Source of the DNA: Candidatus Cloacimonadota bacterium
Lineage (GTDB): Bacteria; Cloacimonadota; Cloacimonadia; Cloacimonadales; Cloacimonadaceae
Assembly: GCA_017995495.1 (NCBI GenBank)
Contig: JAGOIS010000015.1
Span: 1-16,514 of the forward strand
Length of the DNA: 16,514 nucleotides
Direction: 5' to 3'
The position numbers and the translations under genes are program-made. Below are positions 8,378-16,514 of the stretch, piece after piece. The number at the start of each line of letters is the position of its first letter. Position 1 is the stretch's first letter. Under the pieces are notes generated by a model. It was not told where the DNA came from. It did not search any database and saw only the letters and a list, made by a program, of their open reading frames with translations.

Positions 8378-9181
8378 TCATCCGGCTTGGGCAACCAAGA
8401 TGTAGCACAGAGGCAGGCTCAGACCGCTTTTTTGCGCCCAAGGGAAGAGATTGCTGATATCGTGGTCGAATTCCTGAAAACCGGTGATCCTGAAAGCATT
8501 TGCCAGTATCGCGCCGAAGATTTCCGAGAGGGTGTGCAGAAACTCATAGGTGTCCGGTGCTTCGTATGCGGCATGGTCGTAGTAATCCAGGCTGTCATTG
8601 TGTTTTAGATAGCCGGAGGGGAAGTAGCTGTGGGCCAGGCAGATCTGTTCATCTGCAGCTGGTTGTTGATCCGGCAACATCGCAGTGAAGGGATGCGAGT
8701 CATAGAGAAACAGGATCCCTCTTTGCCTCAGCAGCTTTCTGGCCACCCTGAAGAATCCGCTCAGATCGGGCAGCCAGGCCAGCGCGCCGATCGTGATGTA
8801 AACCAGGTCGAAGCTGGCGTTGAACTCCTCTGACAGGTCATACACATCCGTTCTGTGGAACTCCACAGGGGTTCCGAAACGCTCCGAACGCATGACAGCA
8901 TCCCGAATGGCTTCGTCGCAGATGTCAAAACCCACGCAACGTCGTGCCCCGAGCCGTTTCAGGGATATCAGTTCCAGGCCGTTGTTACAGCAGAGATGGG
9001 CGATATCCTGGTCCTTGATCCCGATCTTCAGCAGCGCGCCCAGCTCCGGTTCCTGTACAAATATGAAGTCCGGATCAGCCAGCCGGTCATTCCAAAAACT
9101 GTCCCGAGCCTTTCTGTGATATGGCATGGCGGCGTTCCAGGCGCCGCGGTTGGCTTCGGTGAAGCGCTTTAGGTCCACCAT
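8378..9181 (-). CDS. Class I SAM-dependent methyltransferase
   Basis: A soluble 267-residue protein with the Rossmann methyltransferase order: motif I IAHLCCNNGLELISLKRLGA (60-79), acidic ribose-binding residue in VGFDIC (83-88), TDVYDL (111-116), motif IV region FDLVYITIGALAWL (124-137) and the strand GILFLYDSHP (155-164). Motif I departs from the usual D-x-G-x-G-x-G (HLCCNNG), a variant common in small-molecule methyltransferases of the type 11/25 kind. The substrate is unknown. The gene starts 3 bases after the comM stop, with GGGG seven bases upstream of ATG, so it is translated from the comM transcript. The C-terminal part (170-267), with many His, Tyr and Asp residues, probably forms the substrate lid. 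Confidence 0.85.
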   Translation of the reverse strand: MVDLKRFTEANRGAWNAAMPYHRKARDSFWNDRLADPDFIFVQEPELGALLKIGIKDQDIAHLCCNNGLELISLKRLGARRCVGFDICDEAIRDAVMRSERFGTPVEFHRTDVYDLSEEFNASFDLVYITIGALAWLPDLSGFFRVARKLLRQRGILFLYDSHPFTAMLPDQQPAADEQICLAHSYFPSGYLKHNDSLDYYDHAAYEAPDTYEFLHTLSEIFGAILANAFRITGFQEFDHDISNLFPWAQKSGLSLPLCYILVAQAG

Positions 9182-9184
9182 CGC

Positions 9185-10726
9185 TTAACCCCAGTATTTC
9201 CGGTCCAGGGTCCGGTATTGGATGGCCTCGGCAATGTGGTCACTGGTGATGCTGGCCAGGCCCTCGAGATCGGCAATGGTGCGTGAAACCTTGAGGATGC
9301 GGTCGAACACCCGGGCGGAGTAGCCCAAGTGGTCAATGGCATGCTGCATCTGGGCCTGGCTGGCCTCGTCGAGCTGGCAGTATTTGCGCAGCAGCCGGGA
9401 ATTCATCTGGGCGTTGCAGAAAATGCCTTCCTGGGCATAGCGTGCGCGCTGGATCTGGCGGGCTTGGTTGACTCGGGCGCGGATGTCCGACGAACGGTCT
9501 CCGGAGGGCAGGCTGGCCAAGTCCGTGTAGCTTACGCTGGGTACCTCCACGTGGATGTCGATCCGGTCCAGAAGCGGTCCTGAGACCCGGCCACGGTAAC
9601 GCGCGATGGAGCCCGGCTCGCAGGAACATACGTGGTTGGGGATGTTGGCCCCGTAATAGCCGCAGGGACAGGGATTCATGGAGGCGATGAGCATGAAATC
9701 CGCGGGAAAGGTGAGGCTGCTGGCAGCCCGGGAAATGGTGACGATCCCGTCTTCCAGCGGTTGGCGCATCACTTCCAGCACTCCGCGTTTGAATTCCGGC
9801 AGCTCGTCCAGGAAGAGCACACCAAAATGGGCCAGTGAAACCTCGCCGGGACGCGGGAAGGTGCCGCCTCCAATGAGTCCGTTTTCGCTGCAGGAATGAT
9901 GGGGACTGCGGAACGGCCGGGTGGTGATGATGCCATTTCTGAAGTTCTTCGAATAACCCGCCACGGAATGGATCTTGGTGGCCTCCAAAGCCTCATCCAG
10001 AGAGAGCTCCGGCAGAATGGTGGGCACGCGGCGCGCCAGCATGGTCTTGCCGCTGCCGGGAGGTCCGATCATCAGCAGGTTGTGTCCACCCGCGGCCGAA
10101 ACCTCCAGGGCACGTTTCACCTGATACTGTCCTTTGACGTCGTGCATGTCCAGAGGGAAATCGTTGAGCACGGAGAATATCTTGTCCTTGTCAACCGTTG
10201 CCGGCTTGATCTCAATTTCGCCTCTCAGAAACTGCACCGCCTCCCGCAGCGAAGTGACGGGAATAACCTTCAGATCGTCAATTATCGCGGCTTCCTCGGC
10301 ATTTTCATAAGGCAGCACCAGGGCGTCCATCCCGTCCCTTTTGGCGGCCAGGGCGATGGGCAGCACGCCTTTCACGGGCCTCAGATTGCCATCCAGAGAG
10401 AGTTCTCCGATCATGGCCGTGCTGTTCAGGTATTCCACCGGCAGCTGTTTGATGCTTTGCAGCACGGAGATGGCGATGGGCAGGTCCAGCGCGGCGCTGT
10501 CTTTCTTGATGTCCGCCGGGGCCAGGTTGATGGTGAAGCGCTTGATGGCGGCCTCAAAACCGGAGTTGGCCAGCGCGGCGAAAATGCGGTCCTTGCTTTC
10601 CTTCACGGCGTTTGAGGCCATGCCAACGATGTTCACGGAGTACATCTGGCCGGCGCTGTCGCACTCCACCGTCAGGAGTTGGCCGTCGATGCCGATCGTG
10701 GTGTATGTCTTTACTATTCCTACCAT
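9185..10726 (-). CDS. comM: ComM/YifB Mg-chelatase-like AAA+ ATPase (branch migration in transformation)
   Basis: ComM is a hexameric helicase that widens the joint molecule made by RecA during natural transformation. At 513 residues it is full length. Residues 1-165 are the Lon-protease-like N-domain (NIVGMASNAVKESKDRI, NLAPADIKKDSAALDLPIA, GELSLDG). The AAA+ core has Walker A GPPGSGKT (221-228), Walker B VLFLDELPEF (303-312) and SGPLLDRIDI (382-391). The cysteine cluster NPCPCGYYG (351-359) and CSC (367-369), typical of YifB proteins, is complete. The C-terminal Mg_chelatase_C part ends the protein. The start has AAGGA nine bases upstream. The palindrome copy 2 lies 124 bases before it. With dprA in the same window, this gives two transformation-related genes in separate runs. 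Confidence 0.95.
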   Translation of the reverse strand: MVGIVKTYTTIGIDGQLLTVECDSAGQMYSVNIVGMASNAVKESKDRIFAALANSGFEAAIKRFTINLAPADIKKDSAALDLPIAISVLQSIKQLPVEYLNSTAMIGELSLDGNLRPVKGVLPIALAAKRDGMDALVLPYENAEEAAIIDDLKVIPVTSLREAVQFLRGEIEIKPATVDKDKIFSVLNDFPLDMHDVKGQYQVKRALEVSAAGGHNLLMIGPPGSGKTMLARRVPTILPELSLDEALEATKIHSVAGYSKNFRNGIITTRPFRSPHHSCSENGLIGGGTFPRPGEVSLAHFGVLFLDELPEFKRGVLEVMRQPLEDGIVTISRAASSLTFPADFMLIASMNPCPCGYYGANIPNHVCSCEPGSIARYRGRVSGPLLDRIDIHVEVPSVSYTDLASLPSGDRSSDIRARVNQARQIQRARYAQEGIFCNAQMNSRLLRKYCQLDEASQAQMQHAIDHLGYSARVFDRILKVSRTIADLEGLASITSDHIAEAIQYRTLDRKYWG

Positions 10727-11040
10727 TTACTCGCGTCCTTGCTCTGATTGTCAGTTCAAATCACACAATTGGGCATTGCAGTTCGCGTCAAGGGAAAATG
10801 TGCGTGAAACAATTGGCTCGGAGTGGATTTTTACTTCCACCGTTCTGGCGATCAATACGGAATAAATACGGAATCAATACGGATGAAATCCGTATTGATT
10901 CCGTATTTATTCCGTATTGATCACCGGTGTTAAGCAAAGATTTTGCTGTTGTCGATGCTCTTGCTTCGCTGGAGGTAAGCGCGAAGCCCGATATGGCATG
11001 GCGGCCCGAAGAACCAGATGCCGGTCTGATCCATGGCTGG
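10727..11040. other. Gene-free stretch upstream of comM and downstream of the glucanase genes
   Basis: No convincing gene. It holds palindrome copy 2 and, nearer the glucanase stop, two modest hairpins: 10933-10947 (AGCAAA/TTTGCT) and 10963-10987 (GCTTCGC/GCGAAGC). CACCGGTG (10922-10929) is a perfect 8-mer palindrome. None has a good T tract on the minus strand, so the end of the glucanase transcript is unclear. I see no convincing promoter for comM: a TTGACG has no good -10 at normal spacing. Confidence 0.6.
10850..10922. repeat. Perfect 35-bp inverted repeat built of 11-bp units (copy 2)
   Basis: Identical over 71 bases, including the GAA loop and orientation, to the repeat at 1930-2000, with one further paired base on each side (G/C). 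It lies between the 3' end of the glucanase cassette and the start of comM, the same kind of position as copy 1, which lies between the end of dprA and the next promoter. Confidence 0.95.
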
Positions 11041-12621
11041 CTATTTCATCAGGATCATTTTTCGGATCACGGTCTGGGAGCCTGATTGAAGCCGGCAGAA
11101 GTAAATACCGCTGGGAAGATCCTGGGCATCCCAATCCAGCTGATGAGGTCCGGAAGGCAGGATCTGATCTATAAGAGTGGCGATATTTCTGCCTTTCAGA
11201 TCGAAGATCTCCAGCCTGACTTTTCCGGGGACGGCAAGCTCAAAACTGATCCGGGTGCTGGGATTGAAGGGATTGGGATAATTCTGGCCCAGCCAAATGC
11301 CTGAGGGCGCGGCAACAGGGTCGGCGGAGCTGACCACGCCGCCGGCAGGCACAAAACTGAAGCTGCTGAGGATTACCTCTTGCGGAAACACGGGCGGAGA
11401 TCCATAATACCAGAGGTTGATGTGCACGCGGGGCTGTTCCGGACGTGGTATATGGGGCCCGGCGTAGGTCCACTGTGTGATCAGGCTGGATGGAGATTCG
11501 TCCGCCGGGCCGCCTCTCCAGGCACGGCATTCCACCCGGTCCGGCAGCCAGCGGATGGCGTGGCTGGAAACTTCCGTGGCCCCAAATACCGTGCCATAAC
11601 GGAAGATATTGCCTGGCCAATCCCAAGGCTGCGCCACAAACTGGCCAACTTGGTTTCCGGGAGTTCCCCAGAGGCTGTATTCGATATCGAACTCGTTGTA
11701 GGGATTCCACCAGGAGGCGTCCGGATCCCAGCAAGTGCTGTATTGCCAGAGGAAGAGGCCAAGCACTGTGCGGAGATCGAGCTGATCGACGTTTCCCACG
11801 GTGGTAAAAATATAATCACCATAGCCAAGAGTATCCGCCAGGGTAATTTCCGTGCTGTACCAGACATCGCCGCTTTGCCGGATGGTCATGTGGAGGCGGT
11901 CAGAGCTGTCCACCCAGACATTTTGGGCTGAGTCACTGAAGTTGTTGGGTCCGGGACCATAAAATCCGGGACCTTTCACGCGCCAGGTCCGTTGCGAAAA
12001 CTCCAGGCTGCGCCCGCCGGGAAAGTCGTTCCACTGAACGTCGTCGATGGTGGGATATGATGTGCTGTAACAAGTTATTTGGTCGTAACATAAAGTGGCT
12101 GCCGGAACGCCTGGGCTTTGCAGAAGCCCCAAAACAAGGCGCATGGCCGCTGTTCCCGCTGGCGCGGGTTCGCTGAGCAATTCGAAGGCCAGATACTCGT
12201 TCTGAGGCGAGAAGGCATCCGCCACAGTATAGGTTTCAAGATCGATAAATCCGCCTCCGGCATTAAACCATTCCACCTTGATCCGCGCAGTGCTGGCCCC
12301 CGTGAGAGCTGCCCCGGAAGGGATCAAAGCGTGGCCGGCGATCCGCCACTGCTCACCAACCTGGCAATCAAGCTGCTGCCAAAAGCCGGATTCGTTCTCT
12401 GAGCCGGAATTCTGGCCGCTTACCCTGGCCGCGGTTGAGCCGTGCCAAGCCGTGTCTGTGGACCCTATGACGCCAAACTGGTCCCAGCCCCTGAAAACAG
12501 CTTCGCCGGAGCCGGCGATCTCAAAACTGGGATTGGCTAATGCGCATTGAGCCCGCAACCCGGCCATCAAACCAAGTCCAAGCAGGAGCGTCAGCAGCAA
12601 GGAAATTCGCGAGTAGTTCAT
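11041..12621 (-). CDS. Secreted GH16-like glucanase with N-terminal binding-like domain and sorting tail
   Basis: I place the start at 12621 (526 residues). This ATG has AGGA seven bases upstream and begins a proper signal peptide (MNYSRISLLLTLLLGLGLMAGLRA). The frame stays open to an ATG at 12660, but that adds 13 polar residues and overlaps the preceding gene. Residues 28-186 look like a galactose-binding-like carbohydrate-binding domain (NPSFEI...GWDQFG start, typical of CBM4/9-like folds). Residues 190-427 form a beta-sandwich with NEFDIEYSLWG (309-319), the GH16 ExDxE motif: E310 nucleophile, D312, E314 acid/base. This spacing lacks the extra residue of laminarinases. Residues 446-526 are the sorting tail (NYPNPFNPSTRISF...KMILMK). 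It is the last gene of a glucan-degradation cassette. Exact substrate is unknown. Confidence 0.82.
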   Translation of the reverse strand: MNYSRISLLLTLLLGLGLMAGLRAQCALANPSFEIAGSGEAVFRGWDQFGVIGSTDTAWHGSTAARVSGQNSGSENESGFWQQLDCQVGEQWRIAGHALIPSGAALTGASTARIKVEWFNAGGGFIDLETYTVADAFSPQNEYLAFELLSEPAPAGTAAMRLVLGLLQSPGVPAATLCYDQITCYSTSYPTIDDVQWNDFPGGRSLEFSQRTWRVKGPGFYGPGPNNFSDSAQNVWVDSSDRLHMTIRQSGDVWYSTEITLADTLGYGDYIFTTVGNVDQLDLRTVLGLFLWQYSTCWDPDASWWNPYNEFDIEYSLWGTPGNQVGQFVAQPWDWPGNIFRYGTVFGATEVSSHAIRWLPDRVECRAWRGGPADESPSSLITQWTYAGPHIPRPEQPRVHINLWYYGSPPVFPQEVILSSFSFVPAGGVVSSADPVAAPSGIWLGQNYPNPFNPSTRISFELAVPGKVRLEIFDLKGRNIATLIDQILPSGPHQLDWDAQDLPSGIYFCRLQSGSQTVIRKMILMK

Positions 12622-12640
12622 AAATCTATCCTGGGAAAGG

Positions 12641-14464
12641 TCATTCAAAACAAATATCATCCAGATAGAAGGTTACGGGCAGGCCTTTGCCGGCCAAGGT
12701 CCAGTAAAAAGGCGTCCGCACCTGGGACAGGTCCAGGTTCTTGAGGATGATCTGGTGGCGTTTCCACTTCGTTGTCAACTTCACGTTTGCCAACTGGGCG
12801 GAAACAGAGTCCGGATACTTGGCGTCCGGGCTGTCCAGGCCAACGCCGAATGAGATCATTTCACCGCCATAGTCGCTTCTTGCCCAAAAGCTTAACCTCT
12901 TTGCTCCGCTGAGGTCATAACCCCCGGGAAGATCACCCCAGTTATTGGGTGGATCCTGCCAGGCCACGCCAACCCAGGTATCCGACGGCGCGCAGTGAAA
13001 TTTAAGGCAGGTCTCACCGCTGCGGGGCGTTTCACGCGCGGCCGGGTCCATGCTCAGGGACTGATGATCGCCCATCCAGCCAGACGGAGCCCAGGGTTGA
13101 GGCGCAAGGTCGGAATAGACTGAGAGCGGAAGTTTGAGCCTCGGAGTGCGGGTCTCGCCCTCCACCTTGATGGGTACATTCGCCGTGGCGGCCCCGCCAG
13201 CGCCATCTGAAACTTCCACATAAAGACGATACAGGCCTCCACCGGACAGCAGCAATTCGGCGCTGGAGGAGGAAGAACGGATGATCGCGCCTCCCAGTTC
13301 CAAAGGCTGCCACCAGGTTTCGCCGAAGGTAAGGTATTCCGGGGCTTCCAGGCACAGCTTCCACTTCACTTTCAGCTTCGCGCCCTCGGGATCCTCCGCT
13401 GCCAGGACGGCCTTCAGCCTGGCTCCGGCCTGTACGGTATCCGGCCCCTCCAGGCTGAGGGAGCTGATCCCGGGGCAAAGGTTGGCCGGCGCTTTTCCGC
13501 TCCAAATTTCGGTCATGGAGTCCACCGGGGCGAGTTTTTCGCCGCTGGGCAAAAACATGCCGAACCAGGTGGCGGTCGCTTCGGGCTTGGAGCCCCAGAT
13601 GAAGGCGCAGCCGCCCAGGCAGAGGCTGTCGGCCAGGCAGCCCTGGGCAAAAAAGTCCTTGTAGATCTGGCCTTTTTGGGTGCTGGAGGGTTCCAGCGGA
13701 ACGCCGAAACCGGAGAGGGCGGATTCCCAGGCCCCGGGAGGGCCGAATTCCGTAACCAGATAGGGTTTGCTGCCTCCCAGGGCGCGGTATCTGGCGGGCA
13801 GCGAGGGCAGGCCGCCATAGGAGTTCACGCCCATAATATCTATGTCCGGACACAGCTTGTGGACAGCTTCCACCCGCTTTCCGCCGATATCGGCAGTTAC
13901 CACCATGGTGGGGTGCAGGGGGTCCAACTCATGGATCATGGCAGCGAGGTCCTGGATGTGGTTCCAGAGGGCGGGATCGCCTGCTTCGCCGATCCCCTCC
14001 ATTTCGTTGCCGATCCCCCAGAGCAGCAGCGCGGGGTGGTCCTTATAAGCCAACACGTCGCGGTGGACGCGCTCCTTTTGTTCCGCCAGCTGCGCCGGAT
14101 CGTGGTAATCGAAACCGTGGCGTTCGTGGCCCAGCCAGTGCCCCACGATCACCGTGAGGCCCAGGCTTTGCGCGAGGTCCAGCTGTTCCGGCAGGGTGGC
14201 GCCCACCCCCCAGGTGCGGAAAGTGTTGGCTCCGCTGGCGGCCAGCAATTCTTTGGAACCGTCGCCACCCGCCCCGAACACGTAGTAGGGCTGGCCGTTC
14301 CGCAGCAGCTGCCAGCCTCCGGACGGGGTTTGAACCACTTGCACCGGAACCGCCGCGGCCTCCAGGGCGAAAGCCGCGAGCAGCAGCAGCGCGGACAGCA
14401 GGGCTTGGCCCAGCCTGCCGGGATTCACTTCAGCAGAACGCATTTCTTCAGTTCGGAACCCCAT
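12641..14464 (-). CDS. Secreted clan GH-A glycoside hydrolase with Ig-like and carbohydrate-binding-like domains
   Basis: A TIM barrel (about 55-345) carries WGIGNEMEG with acid/base E154 and LVTEFGPPG with nucleophile E239, the two catalytic Glu of clan GH-A (GH2/GH5-like). An Ig-like domain follows (about 350-445, ending YRLYVEVSDGAGG), then a C-terminal jelly-roll (about 455-607, ending FYLDDICFE) like a carbohydrate-binding module. Barrel plus Ig beside GH16 recalls GH158 endo-1,3-beta-glucanases, but that is only a guess. Unlike its neighbours it has no sorting tail. The signal peptide core is ALLSALLLLAAFALEAAA. The start is uncertain: ATG 14464 (weak GGA six bases away), ATG 14443, or GTG 14428, which overlaps the upstream stop as GTGA and gives the most normal signal peptide. 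Nineteen bases separate it from the next gene. Confidence 0.82.
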   Translation of the reverse strand: MGFRTEEMRSAEVNPGRLGQALLSALLLLAAFALEAAAVPVQVVQTPSGGWQLLRNGQPYYVFGAGGDGSKELLAASGANTFRTWGVGATLPEQLDLAQSLGLTVIVGHWLGHERHGFDYHDPAQLAEQKERVHRDVLAYKDHPALLLWGIGNEMEGIGEAGDPALWNHIQDLAAMIHELDPLHPTMVVTADIGGKRVEAVHKLCPDIDIMGVNSYGGLPSLPARYRALGGSKPYLVTEFGPPGAWESALSGFGVPLEPSSTQKGQIYKDFFAQGCLADSLCLGGCAFIWGSKPEATATWFGMFLPSGEKLAPVDSMTEIWSGKAPANLCPGISSLSLEGPDTVQAGARLKAVLAAEDPEGAKLKVKWKLCLEAPEYLTFGETWWQPLELGGAIIRSSSSSAELLLSGGGLYRLYVEVSDGAGGAATANVPIKVEGETRTPRLKLPLSVYSDLAPQPWAPSGWMGDHQSLSMDPAARETPRSGETCLKFHCAPSDTWVGVAWQDPPNNWGDLPGGYDLSGAKRLSFWARSDYGGEMISFGVGLDSPDAKYPDSVSAQLANVKLTTKWKRHQIILKNLDLSQVRTPFYWTLAGKGLPVTFYLDDICFE

Positions 14465-16230
14465 TCGGTTTCCAGCCGGTAAAAGTAGAGGCCTGAGGGC
14501 AAGGGGCGGTTTTCAGCGTCTGTACCGTTCCAGAGGGCTGCATGTTCTCCGGCGGGGAAGGGCGCGGACAGCAGGGGTTTCACCAGCCTGCCCCGTACGT
14601 CGTAGATATCCAAGCGCACCCGGGAGGCTTCCTTCAGGGAAAAATCCATCCGGGTGAGCGGATTGAAGGGGTTGGGATAGTTGCTTTTTAGTTCAAATGC
14701 CCCGGGCGCAGCCACCTGATCGGCCAAGGCAGTGGCGCCGCCTTCCCAGTAAATATCGTCCAAGGCGAACTGGCACTGGGTGCCCTGTTCTTCCAGAATC
14801 ACAAACTCGTAGCTGAGCATGCGCAGATCGATATACAGCCCGCGGAGAACCTCCACCGGGATGCTGGCCTGGCCCCACTCGCCGTTCCGAACCAGCCCAT
14901 AGGTGGTTTGGCCGGCGGGGAAGCTCACATAATTCTGGTTGTTCCAGGCATCGATGATGCCGATCTTGAAGGTTACGTTGGCGGGTATTTTGATCATGAA
15001 CTTCAGGTGTCCGTCACCGAAATTGAACAGGTTCACCGGCTGGACAGACATGATGCCGCCTCCGAACCAGCCCAGGCCCGTGGTGGCCCAGGTTATGACG
15101 TTGTCGCCTTCGAAGGGGGGAATTGTGCCGGCCGCGAGGGTTCCTTCCCAAGCGTAGATCTCTGAGTTCAGACCTGCCTCCAAACCGTTTTCCGTGGGCG
15201 TTTCGTCGGTAAAGACGCCAAAAATGCCGTGCTCAAAAACGGGCGGGCCGAGATGCACCTCGCCCTGGCCGTTCCACTCCCAAACCTTGATGTAGTCTAC
15301 ATAAAGGTTGGCGGGCAAAGGCATGGATACAGGCAGCCCGCTGCCAGGATCGCCCAGATTCCAGGCATCCGTGAGAGCTCCGCCGATTGCCAGGTTCACG
15401 ATCAGGTAAAACCGGTCGCTAAGTTCCGCGGATTCGGCGTCGATGCTGAAGGGCTCTGTGTAAAGGTCGTACTCGGTGCCGTTGTCGGTAACCGTGAAGC
15501 GCAGGCTGTTTTCATCCCAGTAGGCGCGGTAGATCAGGAATCTGCCTGTGAGGGAGGGGTTGTAGCCATAGTAGGGGCGGCAGAAATCGTCGTCGGGGTC
15601 CCAGGCCAGGCTGGCCGCGCCGGAAGGATTGCCCGGGTTCACGGCGTCGGCAGTGTAGAAAATGGCATTGGCGGCCAGCATCTGGTTCACGGTGGAGTTA
15701 TTCTGGCCGTTTCCGCCGTTGTGTCCGTCATGCAGGTCCCGGAAAGCCTGGGTGAAGCCCATTTCCATGATGTCGATCTCGCCTTTCCGCGGCCAGGCAT
15801 AGTTCGCCGTACCCAGCATCCAGAGGGCCGGCCAGCCGCCCAGGTCGATATCGGGAACCAGCACGCGGGTTTCGATGAGGCCATGCTTCACGGAAACTTT
15901 GGATTTGGAGTTCAGCCGGGCGGAGGTGTATTGTAAGGGATTGCCCCACTGGTCCACAATGTCCGGCCCGGTTTCCTGCCTCGCGGTAATGCGCAGCGCG
16001 TTGTTTCCGGGTTCTCCGGGGATAGCGGCGATCACCGCGTTCGCGGCTTTGTAATACTGCAGTTCCCCGTTTCCCCAGCCCCAGGCGCCGTTGCCGGTTT
16101 CCGCGATCCAATTATCCAGGTTGTTAAAATCTTCCACCCAGATCAGGTCACCGATCTGGGCGGAAAGGGGGCAGAGCAGCTGGGCCAGCAGAAAAGCCAG
16201 GGTAACTGGTGCTTTGAAGCTGAGTTTCAT
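14425..16230 (-). CDS. Secreted GH16 endo-1,3-beta-glucanase (laminarinase type)
   Basis: This 601-residue enzyme should cleave internal beta-1,3 links of laminarin-like glucans outside the cell. It has a signal peptide (cleavage near LSA|QI) and a GH16 domain at 28-319: GWGNGELQYY (51-60), SARLNSKSKVSVKHGLIETR, GGWPALWML (131-139), the catalytic GEIDIMEMG (150-158; E151 nucleophile, D153, E156 acid/base) and VDYIKVWEW at its end. The ExDxxE spacing is that of laminarinases. Residues 336-497 form a beta-sandwich like the glucan-binding C-terminal domain of ExoP-type enzymes (FGVFTDETP...FALDDIYWEGG). Residues 516-601 are the sorting tail (SNYPNPFNPLTRMDF...CVLLK). The start has AAGGA six bases upstream. 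It is first in the cassette and overlaps the next gene; no convincing promoter is seen in the short gap upstream. Confidence 0.94.
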   Translation of the reverse strand: MKLSFKAPVTLAFLLAQLLCPLSAQIGDLIWVEDFNNLDNWIAETGNGAWGWGNGELQYYKAANAVIAAIPGEPGNNALRITARQETGPDIVDQWGNPLQYTSARLNSKSKVSVKHGLIETRVLVPDIDLGGWPALWMLGTANYAWPRKGEIDIMEMGFTQAFRDLHDGHNGGNGQNNSTVNQMLAANAIFYTADAVNPGNPSGAASLAWDPDDDFCRPYYGYNPSLTGRFLIYRAYWDENSLRFTVTDNGTEYDLYTEPFSIDAESAELSDRFYLIVNLAIGGALTDAWNLGDPGSGLPVSMPLPANLYVDYIKVWEWNGQGEVHLGPPVFEHGIFGVFTDETPTENGLEAGLNSEIYAWEGTLAAGTIPPFEGDNVITWATTGLGWFGGGIMSVQPVNLFNFGDGHLKFMIKIPANVTFKIGIIDAWNNQNYVSFPAGQTTYGLVRNGEWGQASIPVEVLRGLYIDLRMLSYEFVILEEQGTQCQFALDDIYWEGGATALADQVAAPGAFELKSNYPNPFNPLTRMDFSLKEASRVRLDIYDVRGRLVKPLLSAPFPAGEHAALWNGTDAENRPLPSGLYFYRLETEWGSELKKCVLLK

Positions 16231-16272
16231 CTTTGATCCTTATAGGGTTGGCGGGCGGGCCCGCGGACTGGG

Positions 16273-16310
16273 AAAACAAGCCCGGTCGCGGGATTGGGCC
16301 AACCGGGCTT
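16273..16310 (-). terminator. Intrinsic terminator of the right-edge gene
   Basis: On the minus strand a 9-bp stem, AAGCCCGGT with ACCGGGCTT, encloses a 15-base loop and is followed by TGTTTT. It lies 30 bases after the stop of the partial gene. It separates that gene from the glucanase cassette, so the cassette should have its own promoter or depend on readthrough. Confidence 0.8.
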
Positions 16311-16340
16311 CAAGTTTCTATACGAGTCGAGGGAAAGATC

Positions 16341-16514
16341 TCAGTTTCTTCTGGAAACCGTTCCCGTCTCGAAGTCGTACACGTAGCCCCATTCGCTGAG
16401 GTCGGCCAAAGCAAGTACCGGATCGCTGTAGAGCGGCAGCAGATTCATATCCGAAGGGTCGTAAAGGCTTTCGCACACCAGGTTTCGGATCAGAACGGCG
16501 TAGTAGGTTTCCTC
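16341..16514 (-). CDS. C-terminal end of an unrecognised protein (5' end outside window)
   Basis: An open frame enters from the right edge and ends at TGA (16341-16343), giving the last 57 residues. Visible features are EETYYAVLIRNLVCESLYDP near the left of the fragment and LADLSEWGYVYDFETGTVSR near the end. It is acidic, has no sorting tail and no membrane segment. Codon use resembles the neighbours and an intrinsic terminator follows, which supports a real gene. Too little is present to name it. Confidence 0.65.
   Translation of the reverse strand, partial: EETYYAVLIRNLVCESLYDPSDMNLLPLYSDPVLALADLSEWGYVYDFETGTVSRRN

Noticed and set aside
12622..12660. Upstream ATG at 12660 as start of the last glucanase gene
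   Set aside because: It would put 13 polar residues before the signal peptide and overlap the preceding gene, whereas the ATG at 12621 has AGGA at good spacing.

Overview
The window (16.5 kb, GC-rich, most genes on the minus strand) looks like a chromosomal piece of an uncultured Gram-negative bacterium of the Fibrobacteres-Chlorobi-Bacteroidetes group, most likely Cloacimonadota. The main reason is that four predicted secreted proteins end in a type IX-secretion-like or FlgD-Ig-like tail of about 80 residues (YPNPFNP-type opening, a GxYF/GxYI block, final Lys). Two secreted beta-glucanases and an outer-membrane barrel-like protein fit the same picture. The taxon is inferred from protein style only.

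Layout. Positions 2-454 (+) are the 3' end of a large secreted protein, closed by a clear intrinsic terminator. A gene-free stretch with four back-to-back hairpins follows, then a small barrel-like exported protein (796-1341, +). From 1375 onward everything is on the minus strand. A 149-residue orphan protein (1375-1824) has a near-consensus sigma-70-type promoter. Just upstream of that promoter lies a 34-bp-arm perfect palindrome made of 11-bp units. Next to it is a roughly 200-bp cluster of REP-like hairpins (2080-2281).

The next block, in transcription order, is a membrane-anchored DUF1838-like protein (7410-6031), a secreted protein with a sorting tail (5996-4506), the ribosome-associated GTPase Obg (4487-3477) and the DNA-uptake protein DprA (3480-2389). 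Gaps are short and obg-dprA overlap by ATGA, so it may be one transcript. Upstream of that block is comM (10726-9185), a methyltransferase (9181-8378) and an EamA transporter (8306-7488). Between comM and the next block is a second, identical copy of the palindrome (10850-10922).

Positions 16230-11041 are a three-gene secreted beta-glucan degradation cassette: a GH16 endo-1,3-beta-glucanase of the ExDxxE type, a clan GH-A TIM-barrel hydrolase with Ig-like and carbohydrate-binding-like domains, and a GH16-like enzyme of the ExDxE type. A terminator and the 3' end of an unrecognised gene close the right end.

Together the genes suggest a polysaccharide-degrading anaerobe that attacks laminarin-like beta-glucans outside the cell and carries part of the natural-transformation toolkit (dprA, comM). 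The most unusual material is non-coding: the duplicated 11-bp-unit palindrome, and hairpin repeats whose stems differ between copies by compensating base changes.
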